A stretch of 64,000 nucleotides of DNA from contig CM053336.1 in the NCBI GenBank assembly GCA_028583605.1, forward strand, positions 21,251,004-21,315,003. The letters are read 5' to 3'. Both the position numbers and the translations under genes were made by a program. The DNA is from Dastarcus helophoroides. Its lineage: Eukaryota > Arthropoda > Insecta > Coleoptera > Bothrideridae. Positions within the stretch are counted from its first letter, which is position 1, and each line of letters opens with the position of its first letter. The notes under the pieces were generated by a model. It did not search any database and was not told the origin of the DNA. It was given only the letters and a program-made list of their open reading frames with translations. Positions 44,881 through 57,183 of the stretch are shown here, one piece after another.

Positions 44881-47800
44881 ACAGTTTGACTTGTAAAGTT
44901 TTGATTTTTAAAATCTTCCGACTTTTTCTAGAAATTTGGAGATTCTCGTAGATTTCAAATTTCTAAAAAAGGATTTGGATATTTTAAATTTACACTTTCA
45001 AAGTTCTATTTTAATCAATATATTAAAATTTTCTCAGAATATCTCACAATATCGTACAAAATTTCGACTCTTTTTAAAAAATTTCAACGCTTTTATCAGA
45101 GCTTCGATTTTTTTTTCAAAATTATGAATTTTAAAAATCTCTGCAAAATTTTTACTTTTTGACAATTTTTAATTTTGATTTTTTAAATTTCGACTCTTTC
45201 GAAATTTGGAGTTTTTTTTAAATTTGAATGAAAAAAAAGTGGATATTTTAGAGTTCCCACTCAAGCTTCCATTTTAATCAAAATTTCAAATTTTTCTCAG
45301 AATTTCTTAAAATATCAATTGTTTTGTAAACTTCGACGTTTCATCATTTCCAATTTTTTCAAATTCTTTTTTTTATTTAACAAAGCTTTGATTTTTTCTG
45401 TAACTTTAAAAAAATCTTTTTGAAAATGTCTACATTTTGCGAAATTTCTTGTTTATAAAAATTTCTACTTTTTGAAAATTTCGACTTTTGAAAATTACTA
45501 TTTTTAAAATATCGACTTTTTTCCAAATTAGTTTTTTGTAAATTTTAAATTTTTGTAAAGAAAATGGATATTTTAAAACTTTCAATTTCAAACTTCCAAT
45601 TTTTAAAAATTCTCTTTGAAATTTTCTACAGTTTCAAATTTTTCACTTTTTGAAAATGTCTAGTTTAAAAATTGCTTTTGAAAATTTTTATTTCGACCAT
45701 TTTTAAAAATTTTGACTTGAAAATTCGACTTTTTTTTTGGAATTTTCGACTCTTGAAAATAGAAACTTTTTCTGAAGATTTAGATTTTCTTTCAAAATTT
45801 TGGCTTTCAAAATTTCTACTTCTATCGAAATTTGCAGTAAAAGTAAAAGTAATCGAAACTTTCAAAATGATGGCTTTTCTAAAAAATATTTCAAGTTTTT
45901 CTCGAAATATTCATTTCAAAAAAAAATTATTTCAATTTTATTTTTTAAATACGACATATTTCGAAAATTTCGACATTTTGAAAATTTCGACATTTAAAAA
46001 TTTTCACCCTTTTAAAATTTGTACTTTTTCGTGGACTCCGTTATTTCTCAAAATTTTTAGCCTTTTTTCCGTAATTTCGACTCTTTAAAACCAATTTGAC
46101 ATTTCAAAATTTCAGTTTATTTCAAATTTCCATTTTTATCAAAATTTTGACCTTAAACTTTTATTTATTTTATATTTCGACCTTTATTTTCAAAATTTTG
46201 AGTTCTTTGTGATTTGGAATTTTAAAAAAAGATTTCGATTATGAATTTTTAAAGATTCTCTTTAAAAATTCCTATTTTTTAAATTTTTTTTACTTTTTTA
46301 AAATTTTTACTTTTTGAAAATTTTTGCTTTTCGAAAATTTTTACTTTTTTAAAATTTTTACTTTTTGAAAATTTTTGCTTTTCGAAAATTTCCCCTTTTT
46401 GGAAATTTTGACTTTTAAAATTTAGGGTTTTACTCGAGATTAGGGGTTTTTAGTAAATTTAGAATTTTGAAAGGGATTTGGATGTTTTAAAATTTCCATT
46501 TCTAAACTTCCATTTTAATCAAAATCTCAACTTTTTCTCAGAATTTCTCAAGATCTCTAGTCTTTTCCAAAATTTCGACGTTTCTAATTTTACATTTTGT
46601 TTTCAAAATCTCATTTTTATCAAAATTTCGATTTGTTCTGTAAGTTATGAGTTTTAAAAAATGTTTGCTAAAAATTTCTACTTTTTGAAAATTTTGACTT
46701 TTCAATATTTTGACCTTCGAAAATTTTTACTTTTAAGGTTTTGGCCTTTTCTCGAAATTTATTATTATTTCAAATTAAAAAAAAGATTAGGATATTTTAA
46801 ATTTCCATTTACTTTCATTTTAATCAAAATCTCATTTTATTCTCAGAATTTTTTAAAATCGCAGCTCTTTAAACAATTTCGACGTTTTAAAATTTCCATT
46901 TTTTCGAATTCTCATTTCTATTAAAGCTTCGATTTTTTGTCAAAATTATAAATTTAAACAATTCTCTTTGAAAATTTCTACTTTTGAAAATTTCTACTTT
47001 TTAAAAATTTCTACTGCTTGAAAATTCCTACTTTTCGAACATTTTGACGCTTGAAAATTTTGACTTAAAATTTCGAAATTTGGAGTTTTTTGTAAATTTA
47101 AAATTTGTAACAAATATTTGAGTATTTTAAAATTTCTACTCAGCTTCGATTGTAATCAAAATCTTAACTCAAAAAAATTTAAAAAAATTGGACGTTCCTA
47201 GTTTCCATTTTTTTTTATGAAAAAATCGATTTTTTTTCTCGAAATGATGAATTTAAAAAATTTCTACCTTTTGAAAATCTCCACTTTTTGAAAATTTTTA
47301 CTTTTTAACAGTTTTAACTTAAAATTTCAACTTTTTCTCGAAATTTTAAGTTTTTGGAAATTCCGAATTTTTAATAAAATTACGATACTTTAAAATTTCC
47401 ACTTTCAAACTTCCATTTTAAGGAGAATACCAACTTTTATTAGAATTTCTTAGATTTCAACTGTTTTTAAAAAATTTCGTCGTTTAAAATTCCCAATTTT
47501 TTCAAATTCCTATTTTCATTAAAGCTCTGATTTTTTTCTTAACATGATCAATTTTTAAAAATTCTTTTTGAATATTTCTACTTTTTGAAAATTTTTTGCT
47601 TTTGATAATTTCTGGTTTTTGAAAATTTTGACTTAGGATTTCGACTTTTTCTGGAAATTTGAAGCTTTTTTTTGTAATTTTCAAATTTTTAAAAAAGATT
47701 TGAATGTTTTCAAAGTTCCGTTCAAGTTTCCATTTTAAACAAAATCTCAACCTTTTGTAAGAATTTCTCAAAATATCAATTCTTTTTAAAAATATTTCGA

Positions 47801-47929
47801 CGTCTTAAAATATCCAATTCCTTCAAATTCTCTTTTTTATCGAAGCTTCGATTTTTTTTTCAACGTGATAAATTTTTGAAAATTCTTTTTAAAAATATCT
47901 ACTCTTTGAATATTTCTAGTTTTTAAAAA

Positions 47930-48530
47930 CTTTGACTTTCAGAATTTCGACTTTTTCCCGAAATTTGGATTTTTTTTAGTAATTTTCGAATTTTTAAAAA
48001 GATGTGAATATTTCAAAATTTCCATTGTAAACAAAATCTCAACTTTTTCTCAGAATTTTTCAAAATATCAATTCTTTTTAAAAAATTCCTTTTGAAAATT
48101 TCTACCTTTTGAAAATTTCTACCTTTTGAAAATTTCTACCTTTTGAAAATTTCTACCTTTTGAAAATTTCTACCTTTTGAAAATTTCTACCTTTTGAAAA
48201 TTTCTACTTTTTAAAAATATCTAGTTTTGGAAAATTTCTATCGTTTGAAAATTTTGACTTTCCATAATTTTTACTTTTAAAATTTTGACATTTTCTCGAA
48301 ATTTGGAGTTTTTTTTGTAAATTTTAAATTTTTAAAAACGTTGACTTTCAGAATTTCGACTTTTTCCCGAAATTTGGATTTTTTTTAGTAATTTTCGAAT
48401 TTTTAAAAAGATGTGAATATTTCAAAATTTCCATTCAAGTTTCCATTGTAAACAAAATCTCAACTTTTTCTCAGAATTTTTCAAAATATCAATTCTTTTT
48501 AAAAAATTTCGACCTTTCAAAATCAAAGCC
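47930..48530 (-). repeat. Tandem duplication at 409-bp offset
   Basis: TTGACTTTCAGAATTTCGAC and the next 150 bp occur at 47932 and again at 48341 with almost no change. The second copy has 12 extra bases (TTCAAGTTTCCA-type) before TTGTAAAC. The unit contains one of the 17-bp arrays. Confidence 0.75.
48094..48212 (-). repeat. Perfect 17-bp tandem array, 7 units
   Basis: GAAAATTTCTACCTTTT starts at 48094, 48111, 48128, 48145, 48162, 48179 and 48196. Six units are identical and the last varies at its end, indicating recent slippage or unequal exchange. Confidence 0.95.
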
Positions 48531-48571
48531 TACATTTTATTTCAAAATTATGAATTTAAAAAATTCTTTTT

Positions 48572-48707
48572 GAAAATTTCTACCTTTTGAAAAATTCTAC
48601 CTTTTGAAAATTTCTACCTTTTGAAAATTTCTACCTTTTGAAAACTTCTACCTTTTGAAAATTTCTACCTTTTGAAAATTTCTACCTTTTGAAAATTTCT
48701 TCATTTT
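48572..48707 (-). repeat. Near-perfect 17-bp tandem array, 8 units
   Basis: The same GAAAATTTCTACCTTTT unit as at 48094, starting at 48572 and every 17 bp to 48691, with single substitutions in two or three units. Confidence 0.95.
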
Positions 48708-49300
48708 AAAAATATCTAGTTTTTGAAAATTTCTATCTTTTGAAAATTTTGACTTCTAAGAATTTTGACTTTCCATAATTTTTACTTTTAAAATTTTGAC
48801 ATTTTCTCGAAATTTGGAGTTTCTTTTGTAAACTTCAAATTTTTAAAAACGATTTGGATCTTTTAAAATTTCCAGGTTCAAACTTACATTTAATCAAAGT
48901 TTCTCAAAATATCTCAAAATTTCGTCTCTTTAAAAAATTTTAATGTTTAAAAATCGCCATTCTTTTCAAAAAGTAATTTTTATGAAAACTTGAATTCGTT
49001 CTTTAAATTGTGAGTTTTCAAAAATTATTTTTAACATTTCTAGTTTTTAAATATTTTGACTAAAAACTTGGACTCATTTTCGTAAAAATTATGAATTTTT
49101 GTTCATTTTGTTTTACTTTGAAAAAATCGTCACCTTTTTTACTTCGACTTTTTGAAAAATATGGACTTTGAGGAAAATTCGACTTCTGTTTGAAAGTTTC
49201 GACTATTTCAAAATTTCGAATATTTCTGAAAATTTCTATTTTTGTTGTTGAGAATTTCAACATTACAAAATTTTTAATCTTTTCACATTTTTTACTTCTA

Positions 49301-49860
49301 CTATCGAAATTACAGAAAAAGTAAAATTAAAAGTCGAAATTGTGAAAGTGTCGTATTTTTTGGAAAAGATCAAATTTTCAAAAAAAGCGATATTTGTCCA
49401 AGTTTACATTAAGTCAGAATTTCGAGAAAAAAAGTCGTAATTTTGAGGTCGAAAGTTTTTAAAATGGCTAAAATGTCCAAAAAATCGAAATTTCAAATAA
49501 AATTTTTGGTCGTAAATTCGTCATCAAAGTTGAACTTCTGAAAATAAATCCGAAATTTTGAATTTTCTTTGTATCAAGTAAATTTTTTTTACAACCTCCT
49601 TTTTTTCTCCCGAAACTTCCAACTTAACTTAATACTGCCACTTTTTTTTAGTAACTATTAAAATTAGTGAAAAAAAGTTGTATTAAAATTTTGAGTTTAA
49701 TCCCGAAATTTCGATTTCCATTTTATGAATTTAATTTCAAAATTTGAATTTTATTAGAAATGTCAAAATTTTAGATAAAACATACAGATTTTCAGCTCAA
49801 ATTGGAAAGTTTGAGAAAAAAAATGCTTCTTCATTTTGGATCCTTATTAACTGGACGTGA
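49301..49860 (+). repeat. AT-rich satellite fragment, plus polarity
   Basis: Units such as AAAAGTCGAAATTGTGAAAG and TTTCGAGAAAAAAAGTCGT indicate a switch to plus polarity at about 49310. From 49560 the repeat signal fades. Confidence 0.45.
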
Positions 49861-50875
49861 GCTGAGCTTCCGTTGGAAAATATTTAAATAATTATTTAAA
49901 TAAAAGAAAATTGGAAACATTTGTTAAGGCACGACTATAAGATATATAAATTCTCAAATGTCGCTTCCGCTTCATGACATCTGACAAACCAATTGTTTAC
50001 ACGGAAATGGAAAACTCAGGAATTGAAGAAAAAAAGAATACTTTGCAAAAAATTGACATTATTGAGAGGTTAGTAAATATTAAAACGTCGCAAAGAAGAT
50101 AATAACCATCTTGGGGGTTATTTTTATCATCTTTGAAGCTTAATGCGCGTATTAGTCCGGGGCGCATACTTTGGAAGGCCCCTAACTAGGGCGCATTACC
50201 CTTTGACGTCGTTTCCAAATCCTCCGCAGTCCCCTTCTGTAGCGACGCCGGAACAAAGCGGAGCACCAGAGATATCCTCGTTACATAACCTAACCCTCTA
50301 CGTGCTTCCTTCCTCGTCTTGCTTTCCGGACCTGGCATGACTCCTCCTTTGTTTGGGTGCTCCTACCGCAGTGCGCACTCCGTTGTGTACGTGACCCAGC
50401 CACTGACTATGTTCTTGCTGTCGAGAGAAAATGCGATCAGCGATCGGCACTCATTCAGTGCGTATCTACCCCGCGCGGTGAAACGCTCGTTGTATGCACT
50501 CGCCATTGTTTTGGTCTGTGATGATATGATTGTGCACGTGGATTGTCGCGAATGGTGGTGCCGCTGAAATATCGGCGAGAAAGTTGTGTGTGATCTTTTC
50601 TGTTTTGATTGTGGTTGGTGTCGCGTGTTAGCTAGTGATGATGTAATATTTTGGGGTCATTGACAGCTTACGAACGATTTTTGTAGGTAAAATAGACGCC
50701 TCTTAATCTATATTTAATGCCGGTGTTTTGGAGCACTAATGAATGTTGTTTGTTTATCAAGGTTGGGGTTTCGTTTAGGAAAGTTTGGTTGCAGAAATTA
50801 CTACACGTTGAGCGATTTGTTGTTAAAAAATCGACCGCGCTGATGCAATAGTAAAAGAGACATCCGGTTAAAAAA
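49861..50875. other. CpG-richer unique island, promoter or first-exon candidate
   Basis: The 50140-50560 segment is the most GC- and CpG-rich in the window (GTAGCGACGCCGGAACAAAG, CTACCCCGCGCGGTGAAACG, TGCGATCAGCGATCGGCAC). Frames are open on both strands: plus 50143-50340 and 50319-50567, and minus 50506-50363 and 50338-50186. A GGTAAAATAG donor-like site is at 50686. CpG-richer islands in AT-rich insect DNA are often housekeeping promoters or first exons, which is my inference. An old element fragment is an alternative. Confidence 0.45.
50363..50506 (-). CDS. Possible first coding exon, 47-codon frame
   Basis: An ATG in a strong insect start context (CAAAACAATGGCG, minus strand, ATG at 50506-50504) opens MASAYNERFTARGRYALNEC and runs 47 codons to TAG at 50365-50363. 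The TAG overlaps a possible GTAGGA donor (CTGCG then GTAGGA), so the frame might be an exon joined to sequence beyond. Immediately downstream on the same strand another frame begins MPGPESKTRKEARRGLGYV (50338-50186, 50 codons). No family is recognised for either. The support is only start context, composition and CpG richness, so the call is tentative. Confidence 0.25.
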   Translation of the reverse strand: MASAYNERFTARGRYALNECRSLIAFSLDSKNIVSGWVTYTTECALR

Positions 50876-50959
50876 ATTTGTCATTTGTTTTAAAACATAG
50901 ATCTTTTGAAGAGTTTGACTTTTTTTTCAAAATTTCGCCTTATTTTTAAAAAATTGATT

Positions 50960-52834
50960 TTTTTGAAAATTTAAATTTTTCATGACTTTAATACGTTCTG
51001 AAAATTGCGTTCTTTTTCAGTAGCTCGTTTTTTGCTTTCTTACTTTTTTTTGACAATTTCCATGGTTTCGGTTTTAAAAAATTGCAAATTTTGAACTTTC
51101 AAAAAAAATTCGACTCTTTGAAGAATTCGATTTTTTTGTAAATGTTGATTTTGTTTTTAATAACTTTCCTCTTTAATAATCATTGGTATTATGAAACATC
51201 GATATAAAAAATGTCAGCTTTTTTTAAAATTTTAAATTTTTTTAAGTTTAACTTTTTTCAAAATTTTAAATTTTTTTAGGTTTCATTTTTTTCAAAATTT
51301 CGACTCTTTTTTCGAAAGTTTACCTATTTTTTAATATTTAGACTTTTCCTTAAAATTTCTGCCTTTTTCAAAATTTCGACTCGTAAAATTCTACTCTTTT
51401 TTTTTTGAAAAATTTAATTCTTTTGTGACCATTTTGAATTTTTCCATATTCGAGTTTATCAAAAATGCAATATTTTGTGAAGAATTTGACTTTTTCGACA
51501 AATTTTGAATTTTTTAAAAATATTTGACTGAAGAATTCGATTTTTTTTAAATGTTGATTTTTTAAATAACTGTACTTGTTTTTAATAATCATTGCTTCTA
51601 TGAAACACCGTCAGAAAAAATGTCAGATTTTTTCAAAAAATTTAATTTGTTCAGAGGTTCCACTTTTTTCAAAATTTCGATTTTTTCTCAAAATTTTACC
51701 TATATTTTCAATATATGGACTTTTTCTCAAAATGTCCACCTTTTTTCAAAATTTCGACGCTTTCGTAAAATTCTACTCTTAAGAATTTCGTCCTCGTCTT
51801 TTTTTTTTTTTGAAAAATTTAATTCCTTTGTGACAATTTTGAATTTTTTTCATATTTGACTTTACAAAAATTGCAATTTTTTCTGAAGAATTTGACTTTT
51901 TCGAAAAATTTTGAGTTTTTTCAAAAATTCGACTTTTTGAAGAATTCGATTTTTTTAAATGTTGATTTTTTTTTAAATAACTTTACTCGTGTTTAATAAT
52001 CATTGCTATTACGAAACACCGACAGAAAAAATGTCAGATTTTTTCAAAAATTTTAATTTTTTCAGAAGTTCCACTTTTTTCAAAACTTCGTTTTTTTCTC
52101 AAAATTTGGTTTTTTTCTCAAAATTTATCTATATTTTCAATATTTAGACTTTTTCTCAAAATTTCCACCTTTTTCAAAATTTCGACTCTTTCGTAAAATT
52201 CTACTCTAAGAATTCCGCCCTCGTCTTTTTTTTTTGAAAAATTAATTTTTTTAAATGTTGATTTTTTTTAAATAACTAATTTTTAGTTTAATAATCATTG
52301 CTATTATGGAACACCGACAGAAGAACTGTCAGATTTTTTCAAAAATTTTAATTTCTTCTGAAGTTTCCATTTTTTTCAATATTTAGACTTTTTCTCAAAA
52401 TTTCCACCGTTTTGAAAATTCCGACTCTCGTAAACTGTATACTCTGACAATTCTGTCTTCGTCTTTTTAATTTTTTTTGAAAAATTTATTCTTTTGTGAC
52501 AATTTTGAATTTTTTTCATATTCGACTGGAAAAAATTATAATTGTTTCTAAAGAATTTGCCTTTTTCTATAAAATTTGGATTTTTTTAAATTCGATTTTT
52601 TTTGAAGAATGCGATTTTTTTAAATGTTGACTTAGTTTAAATAATTTAATTCGTATTTAATAATCATTGGTATTATGAAACTCCGACATAAAAAAATTCA
52701 GCTTTTTTCAAAATTTCAATTATTCCAGAAGTTCCACTTTTTTTCAAAATTTCGATTTTTCTCAAAATTTTACCTATAATTTTAATATTTAGACTATTTC
52801 TCAAATTTCCACCTTTTTCAAAATTTCGCCTTAT
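50960..52834 (-). repeat. 1,875-bp higher-order repeat, copy 1
   Basis: The unit contains five diverged monomers marked by TAATAATCATTG..TATGAAAC at 51174, 51583, 51994, 52289 and 52658, with spacings of 409, 411, 295 and 369 bp. The next marker, in copy 2, is at 53049. The five intervals total exactly 1,875 bp, the distance between the two copies. Copy 1 has 16 extra bases near 50958 that are missing at the start of copy 2. Confidence 0.9.
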
Positions 52835-54709
52835 TTTTAAAAAATTTAAATTTTTCATGACTTTAATACGTTCTGAAAATTGCGTTCTTTTTCAGTAGCT
52901 CGTTTTTTGCTTTCTTACTTTTTTTTGACAATTTCCATGGTTTCGGTTTTAAAAAATTGCAAATTTTGAACTTTCAAAAAAAATTCGACTCTTTGAAGAA
53001 TTCGATTTTTTTGTAAATGTTGATTTTGTTTTTAATAACTTTCCTCTTTAATAATCATTGGTATTATGAAACATCGATATAAAAAATGTCAGCTTTTTTT
53101 AAAATTTTAAATTTTTTTAAGTTTAACTTTTTTCAAAATTTTAAATTTTTTTAGGTTTCATTTTTTTCAAAATTTCGACTCTTTTTTCGAAAGTTTACCT
53201 ATTTTTTAATATTTAGACTTTTCCTTAAAATTTCTGCCTTTTTCAAAATTTCGACTCGTAAAATTCTACTCTTTTTTTTTTGAAAAATTTAATTCTTTTG
53301 TGACCATTTTGAATTTTTCCATATTCGAGTTTATCAAAAATGCAATATTTTGTGAAGAATTTGACTTTTTCGACAAATTTTGAATTTTTTAAAAATATTT
53401 GACTGAAGAATTCGATTTTTTTTAAATGTTGATTTTTTAAATAACTGTACTTGTTTTTAATAATCATTGCTTCTATGAAACACCGTCAGAAAAAATGTCA
53501 GATTTTTTCAAAAAATTTAATTTGTTCAGAGGTTCCACTTTTTTCAAAATTTCGATTTTTTCTCAAAATTTTACCTATATTTTCAATATATGGACTTTTT
53601 CTCAAAATGTCCACCTTTTTTCAAAATTTCGACGCTTTCGTAAAATTCTACTCTTAAGAATTTCGTCCTCGTCTTTTTTTTTTTTTGAAAAATTTAATTC
53701 CTTTGTGACAATTTTGAATTTTTTTCATATTTGACTTTACAAAAATTGCAATTTTTTCTGAAGAATTTGACTTTTTCGAAAAATTTTGAGTTTTTTCAAA
53801 AATTCGACTTTTTGAAGAATTCGATTTTTTTAAATGTTGATTTTTTTTTAAATAACTTTACTCGTGTTTAATAATCATTGCTATTACGAAACACCGACAG
53901 AAAAAATGTCAGATTTTTTCAAAAATTTTAATTTTTTCAGAAGTTCCACTTTTTTCAAAACTTCGTTTTTTTCTCAAAATTTGGTTTTTTTCTCAAAATT
54001 TATCTATATTTTCAATATTTAGACTTTTTCTCAAAATTTCCACCTTTTTCAAAATTTCGACTCTTTCGTAAAATTCTACTCTAAGAATTCCGCCCTCGTC
54101 TTTTTTTTTTGAAAAATTAATTTTTTTAAATGTTGATTTTTTTTAAATAACTAATTTTTAGTTTAATAATCATTGCTATTATGGAACACCGACAGAAGAA
54201 CTGTCAGATTTTTTCAAAAATTTTAATTTCTTCTGAAGTTTCCATTTTTTTCAATATTTAGACTTTTTCTCAAAATTTCCACCGTTTTGAAAATTCCGAC
54301 TCTCGTAAACTGTATACTCTGACAATTCTGTCTTCGTCTTTTTAATTTTTTTTGAAAAATTTATTCTTTTGTGACAATTTTGAATTTTTTTCATATTCGA
54401 CTGGAAAAAATTATAATTGTTTCTAAAGAATTTGCCTTTTTCTATAAAATTTGGATTTTTTTAAATTCGATTTTTTTTGAAGAATGCGATTTTTTTAAAT
54501 GTTGACTTAGTTTAAATAATTTAATTCGTATTTAATAATCATTGGTATTATGAAACTCCGACATAAAAAAATTCAGCTTTTTTCAAAATTTCAATTATTC
54601 CAGAAGTTCCACTTTTTTTCAAAATTTCGATTTTTCTCAAAATTTTACTTATAATTTCAATATTTGGACTTTTTCTCAAATTTCCACCTTTTTCAAAATT
54701 TCGACTCTC
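52835..54709 (-). repeat. 1,875-bp higher-order repeat, copy 2
   Basis: Every stretch compared by eye is identical to copy 1 at an offset of 1,875 up to about 54643. Several substitutions then appear in the last 50 bp (ACTTATAATTTCAATATTTG versus ACCTATAATTTTAATATTTA). The near identity implies a very recent duplication or an assembly artefact. Confidence 0.9.
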
Positions 54710-56600
54710 GTCAAATTTCATTAGTGTTAAAAATTTCGACTCTGCCAGAATTTGGACTTTTTGTTGAAGTATTCAAAATATTTTTATATTCCAATTTATT
54801 AAAAATTGTTTTTTTACGTAATTTGCAGTTTTTCTGAAAATTTCGTTCTGTTTCAATATATTTTTTTTTGTTAGATTAGACTTCGTTAAAATTCTGACTT
54901 CTTTATAAAGAATTCGACTATTTTTGTAAATTTATTTTTGTTTAATTTAGCTTTTCCAAAATTTGGACATTTCTATTTTCTTTTCAAAAATTTTTCATTT
55001 TTTTTAGATTTTTTACTCATTTTCAAAAGATGATTTTTTTGTCACATTTTTACTTATTTTGACAATGTATGCTTTTTTAAAATTTGACTGAAAATTTCCA
55101 TATTTTTCAAAGTTTTGAACTTTTCTCAAAATTTTACCTATATTTTGAAAATTATTTCAATATTTCTTGAGGTTCTCACTTTTCTTTTAAATTTCGAGTT
55201 TTTCGAAATAATGATTTTTTTTTGTATCCAACTTCTCATTTTTTTCAAAATTTCTACTTTTAAAAAATTGATTTTTTTGAAAATTCGATTTTTCACTAAT
55301 ATGTTCTGAAAATTGCGTTCTTTTTCATTATTTCTTTTTTTGTTTTCTCTTTCTTTTTTATTTTTTTTTGAACATTTCAATATTTTTGAATATTGCCACT
55401 TTTTTGAAAATACGACTTTGAAAACTTCGACCTTATGAAGTATTCGTTTTTTTGAAGAATTTAATTCTTTGTGAAAATGTTGCATCTTTTTCATAATTCT
55501 GTCTTTAAAAATTGCAAATTTTTCTGAAGAATTTTGTCTGCAAATTTTGAAATAAAAAAACCCATTCTTTTGAAGAATTTAATCTTTTTTAAATGTTGAT
55601 TTTTTTCTAAATTACATTTAAACATGTTTTATAATCTTTTGTTTTATTTTTGAAAATTTCGACTCTTTGAAACTTCGACATTAAAAATCTCGGCTTTTTC
55701 CAAAATTTTTAATTCTTTCACTTTTTACAAAATATCGATTTTCTTTTGAAAATACCTATCTTTTAATATTTAGTCTTTTTTCTCAAAATTTTCACCCTTT
55801 TCAAAATTCTGATTTTTTCGTAAAGTTTTACTCGTGTTAAAAATGTTGATTCTTTCAGAATTTTCACGTTTTTGCAATTTTTGCTTTTTTTTTGAAATTT
55901 CCAATTTTTTTATAAATTGTATTTTTTACGTCGTTGCAGTTTTCCTGTAAATTTCGGTTTTTCAGTAATTTTTTTTTTTTGAAAATGATTTACTTTTTTG
56001 GATATTGTGACTTTCGAAAATTACGACTTCATAAAAGTTCAAAAGAATTCCACTTTTTTTGAAAATCATTTTTCTATCTAGCTTTTCCAAAACTTGGCAT
56101 CTTTGAAAATTTTAAACTTCTATTTCAAAATTTCGACTTGCTTTGAATCTTTGAAGCTAAAAAATTCTATTTTTCAAAATTTTTACTTTTTTCAGATTTT
56201 CTACCCACTTTTGAAAGTTGATTTTTTCTCCTATTTTTACTTATTTGACCAATTGACTGAAAATTTCCATATTTTTCAGAATTTTGGACTTTTCTCAACA
56301 TTTTACTCATTATATTCTGAAAATTATTTCGATTTTTCTCGAAGTTTTCACTTTTGTTTTAAATTTCGAGTTTTTCGAAATAATGATTTTTTTTGTAAAT
56401 TTTGACTGTTTTCTAGAAGTTTTTGAAATTCCCATTTTTGTCAACGTTTCGATTTTTTCTTAAAATTTTGACTGCAAAACTTTAATTTTTCGAAATTTAA
56501 ACTTTTATGTAAATTTCGACTTTTAAAAAATTCTGTATTTTTGAAATTCTCATATCAGCCAAAATTTTGAATTTTTCTAAAAAACATTTCAGACACTAAG
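54710..56600 (-). repeat. AT-rich satellite, minus polarity, with a diverged 1.1-kb duplication
   Basis: Blocks at 54812-55260 (TTTTTACGTAATTTGCAGTT, GAAATTTCCATATTTTTC.., TTTCGAGTTTTTCGAAATAA) recur in order at about 55924-56390, at offsets of 1.11-1.17 kb. This is an older higher-order repeat. No gene. Confidence 0.6.
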
Positions 56601-57180
56601 TTTAAAAAAACCCAAAATTTCGAGAGAAAAAGTCGAAATTTAGAAAAAAATATAAGATTCGAGAGAAGATCTTTTGAAGTTAAAATTTTGAGAAAAAAAG
56701 GTCAAAATTTATTAAAAAGTCGAAATTATAAATAATTGAAAAATTTCGAGTTCTTCAAAATAATGATTTTTTGTATCTAACTTTTGATTTTTTTTTTAAT
56801 TTCGACTGTTTTCTGGGAGTTTTCGAAATTCCCATTTTTGTCAACATTTCGATTTTTTCTCAAAATTTTGACTGCAAAACTTTCGAAATTTAAACTTTTA
56901 TGTAAATTTTGACTGATTTAAAAAAATTCTGTATTTTTGAAATTCTCATATTCGCCAAACAAACAACAAGATTTTAAAAAACCCAAAATTTCGAGAGAAA
57001 AAGTTGAAACTTAGGAAAAGATTAAAAGTTTCGAGAGAAGTCGTTTTGAAGTTAAAATTCTGAGAAAAAAAAATGTTAAAATTTATAAAAACGTCGAAAT
57101 TGTAAATAATTGAAAAAAATTTGAGATTATGTCGAGATTTTGATAATAATGGGAATTTGAAAAAAGTGGAAATTTTGAAA
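56401..57180. repeat. Tandem 400-bp duplication spanning a polarity switch
   Basis: GAAATTCCCATTTTTGTCAA occurs at 56425 and 56825. The following minus-polarity part changes to plus polarity in both copies at CCCAAAATTTCGAGAGAAAA (about 56610 and 56976). The inversion point was therefore already present before the 400-bp duplication. Confidence 0.7.
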
Positions 57181-57183
57181 TAA

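Larger units (their letters stand above)
41031..49300 (-). repeat. AT-rich satellite, minus polarity, 260-460-bp monomers
   Basis: The marker TTCCATTTTAATCAAAATCT followed by CTCAGAATTTCTCAAAAT recurs near 43822, 44219, 44541, 45003, 45267, 46508, 46812, 47149, 47410, 47726, 48020, 48439 and 48888. Within monomers the 17-bp unit TTTTTGAAAATTTCTAC dominates. A less repetitive patch is at 41660-41930, and another at 42260-42430 has words such as AATACAAATTACGAAATATG. Frames are chance openings. Confidence 0.75.

Noticed and set aside
50270..50300. TAACCTAACC as insect telomere repeat (TTAGG)
   Set aside because: There is only a short two-unit match, with no array.
51368..53734. Identical protein-like frames at 51368/53243, 51576/53451 and 51620/53495 as duplicated genes
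   Set aside because: They are identical because they lie in the two copies of the 1,875-bp satellite unit. Content is low-complexity.
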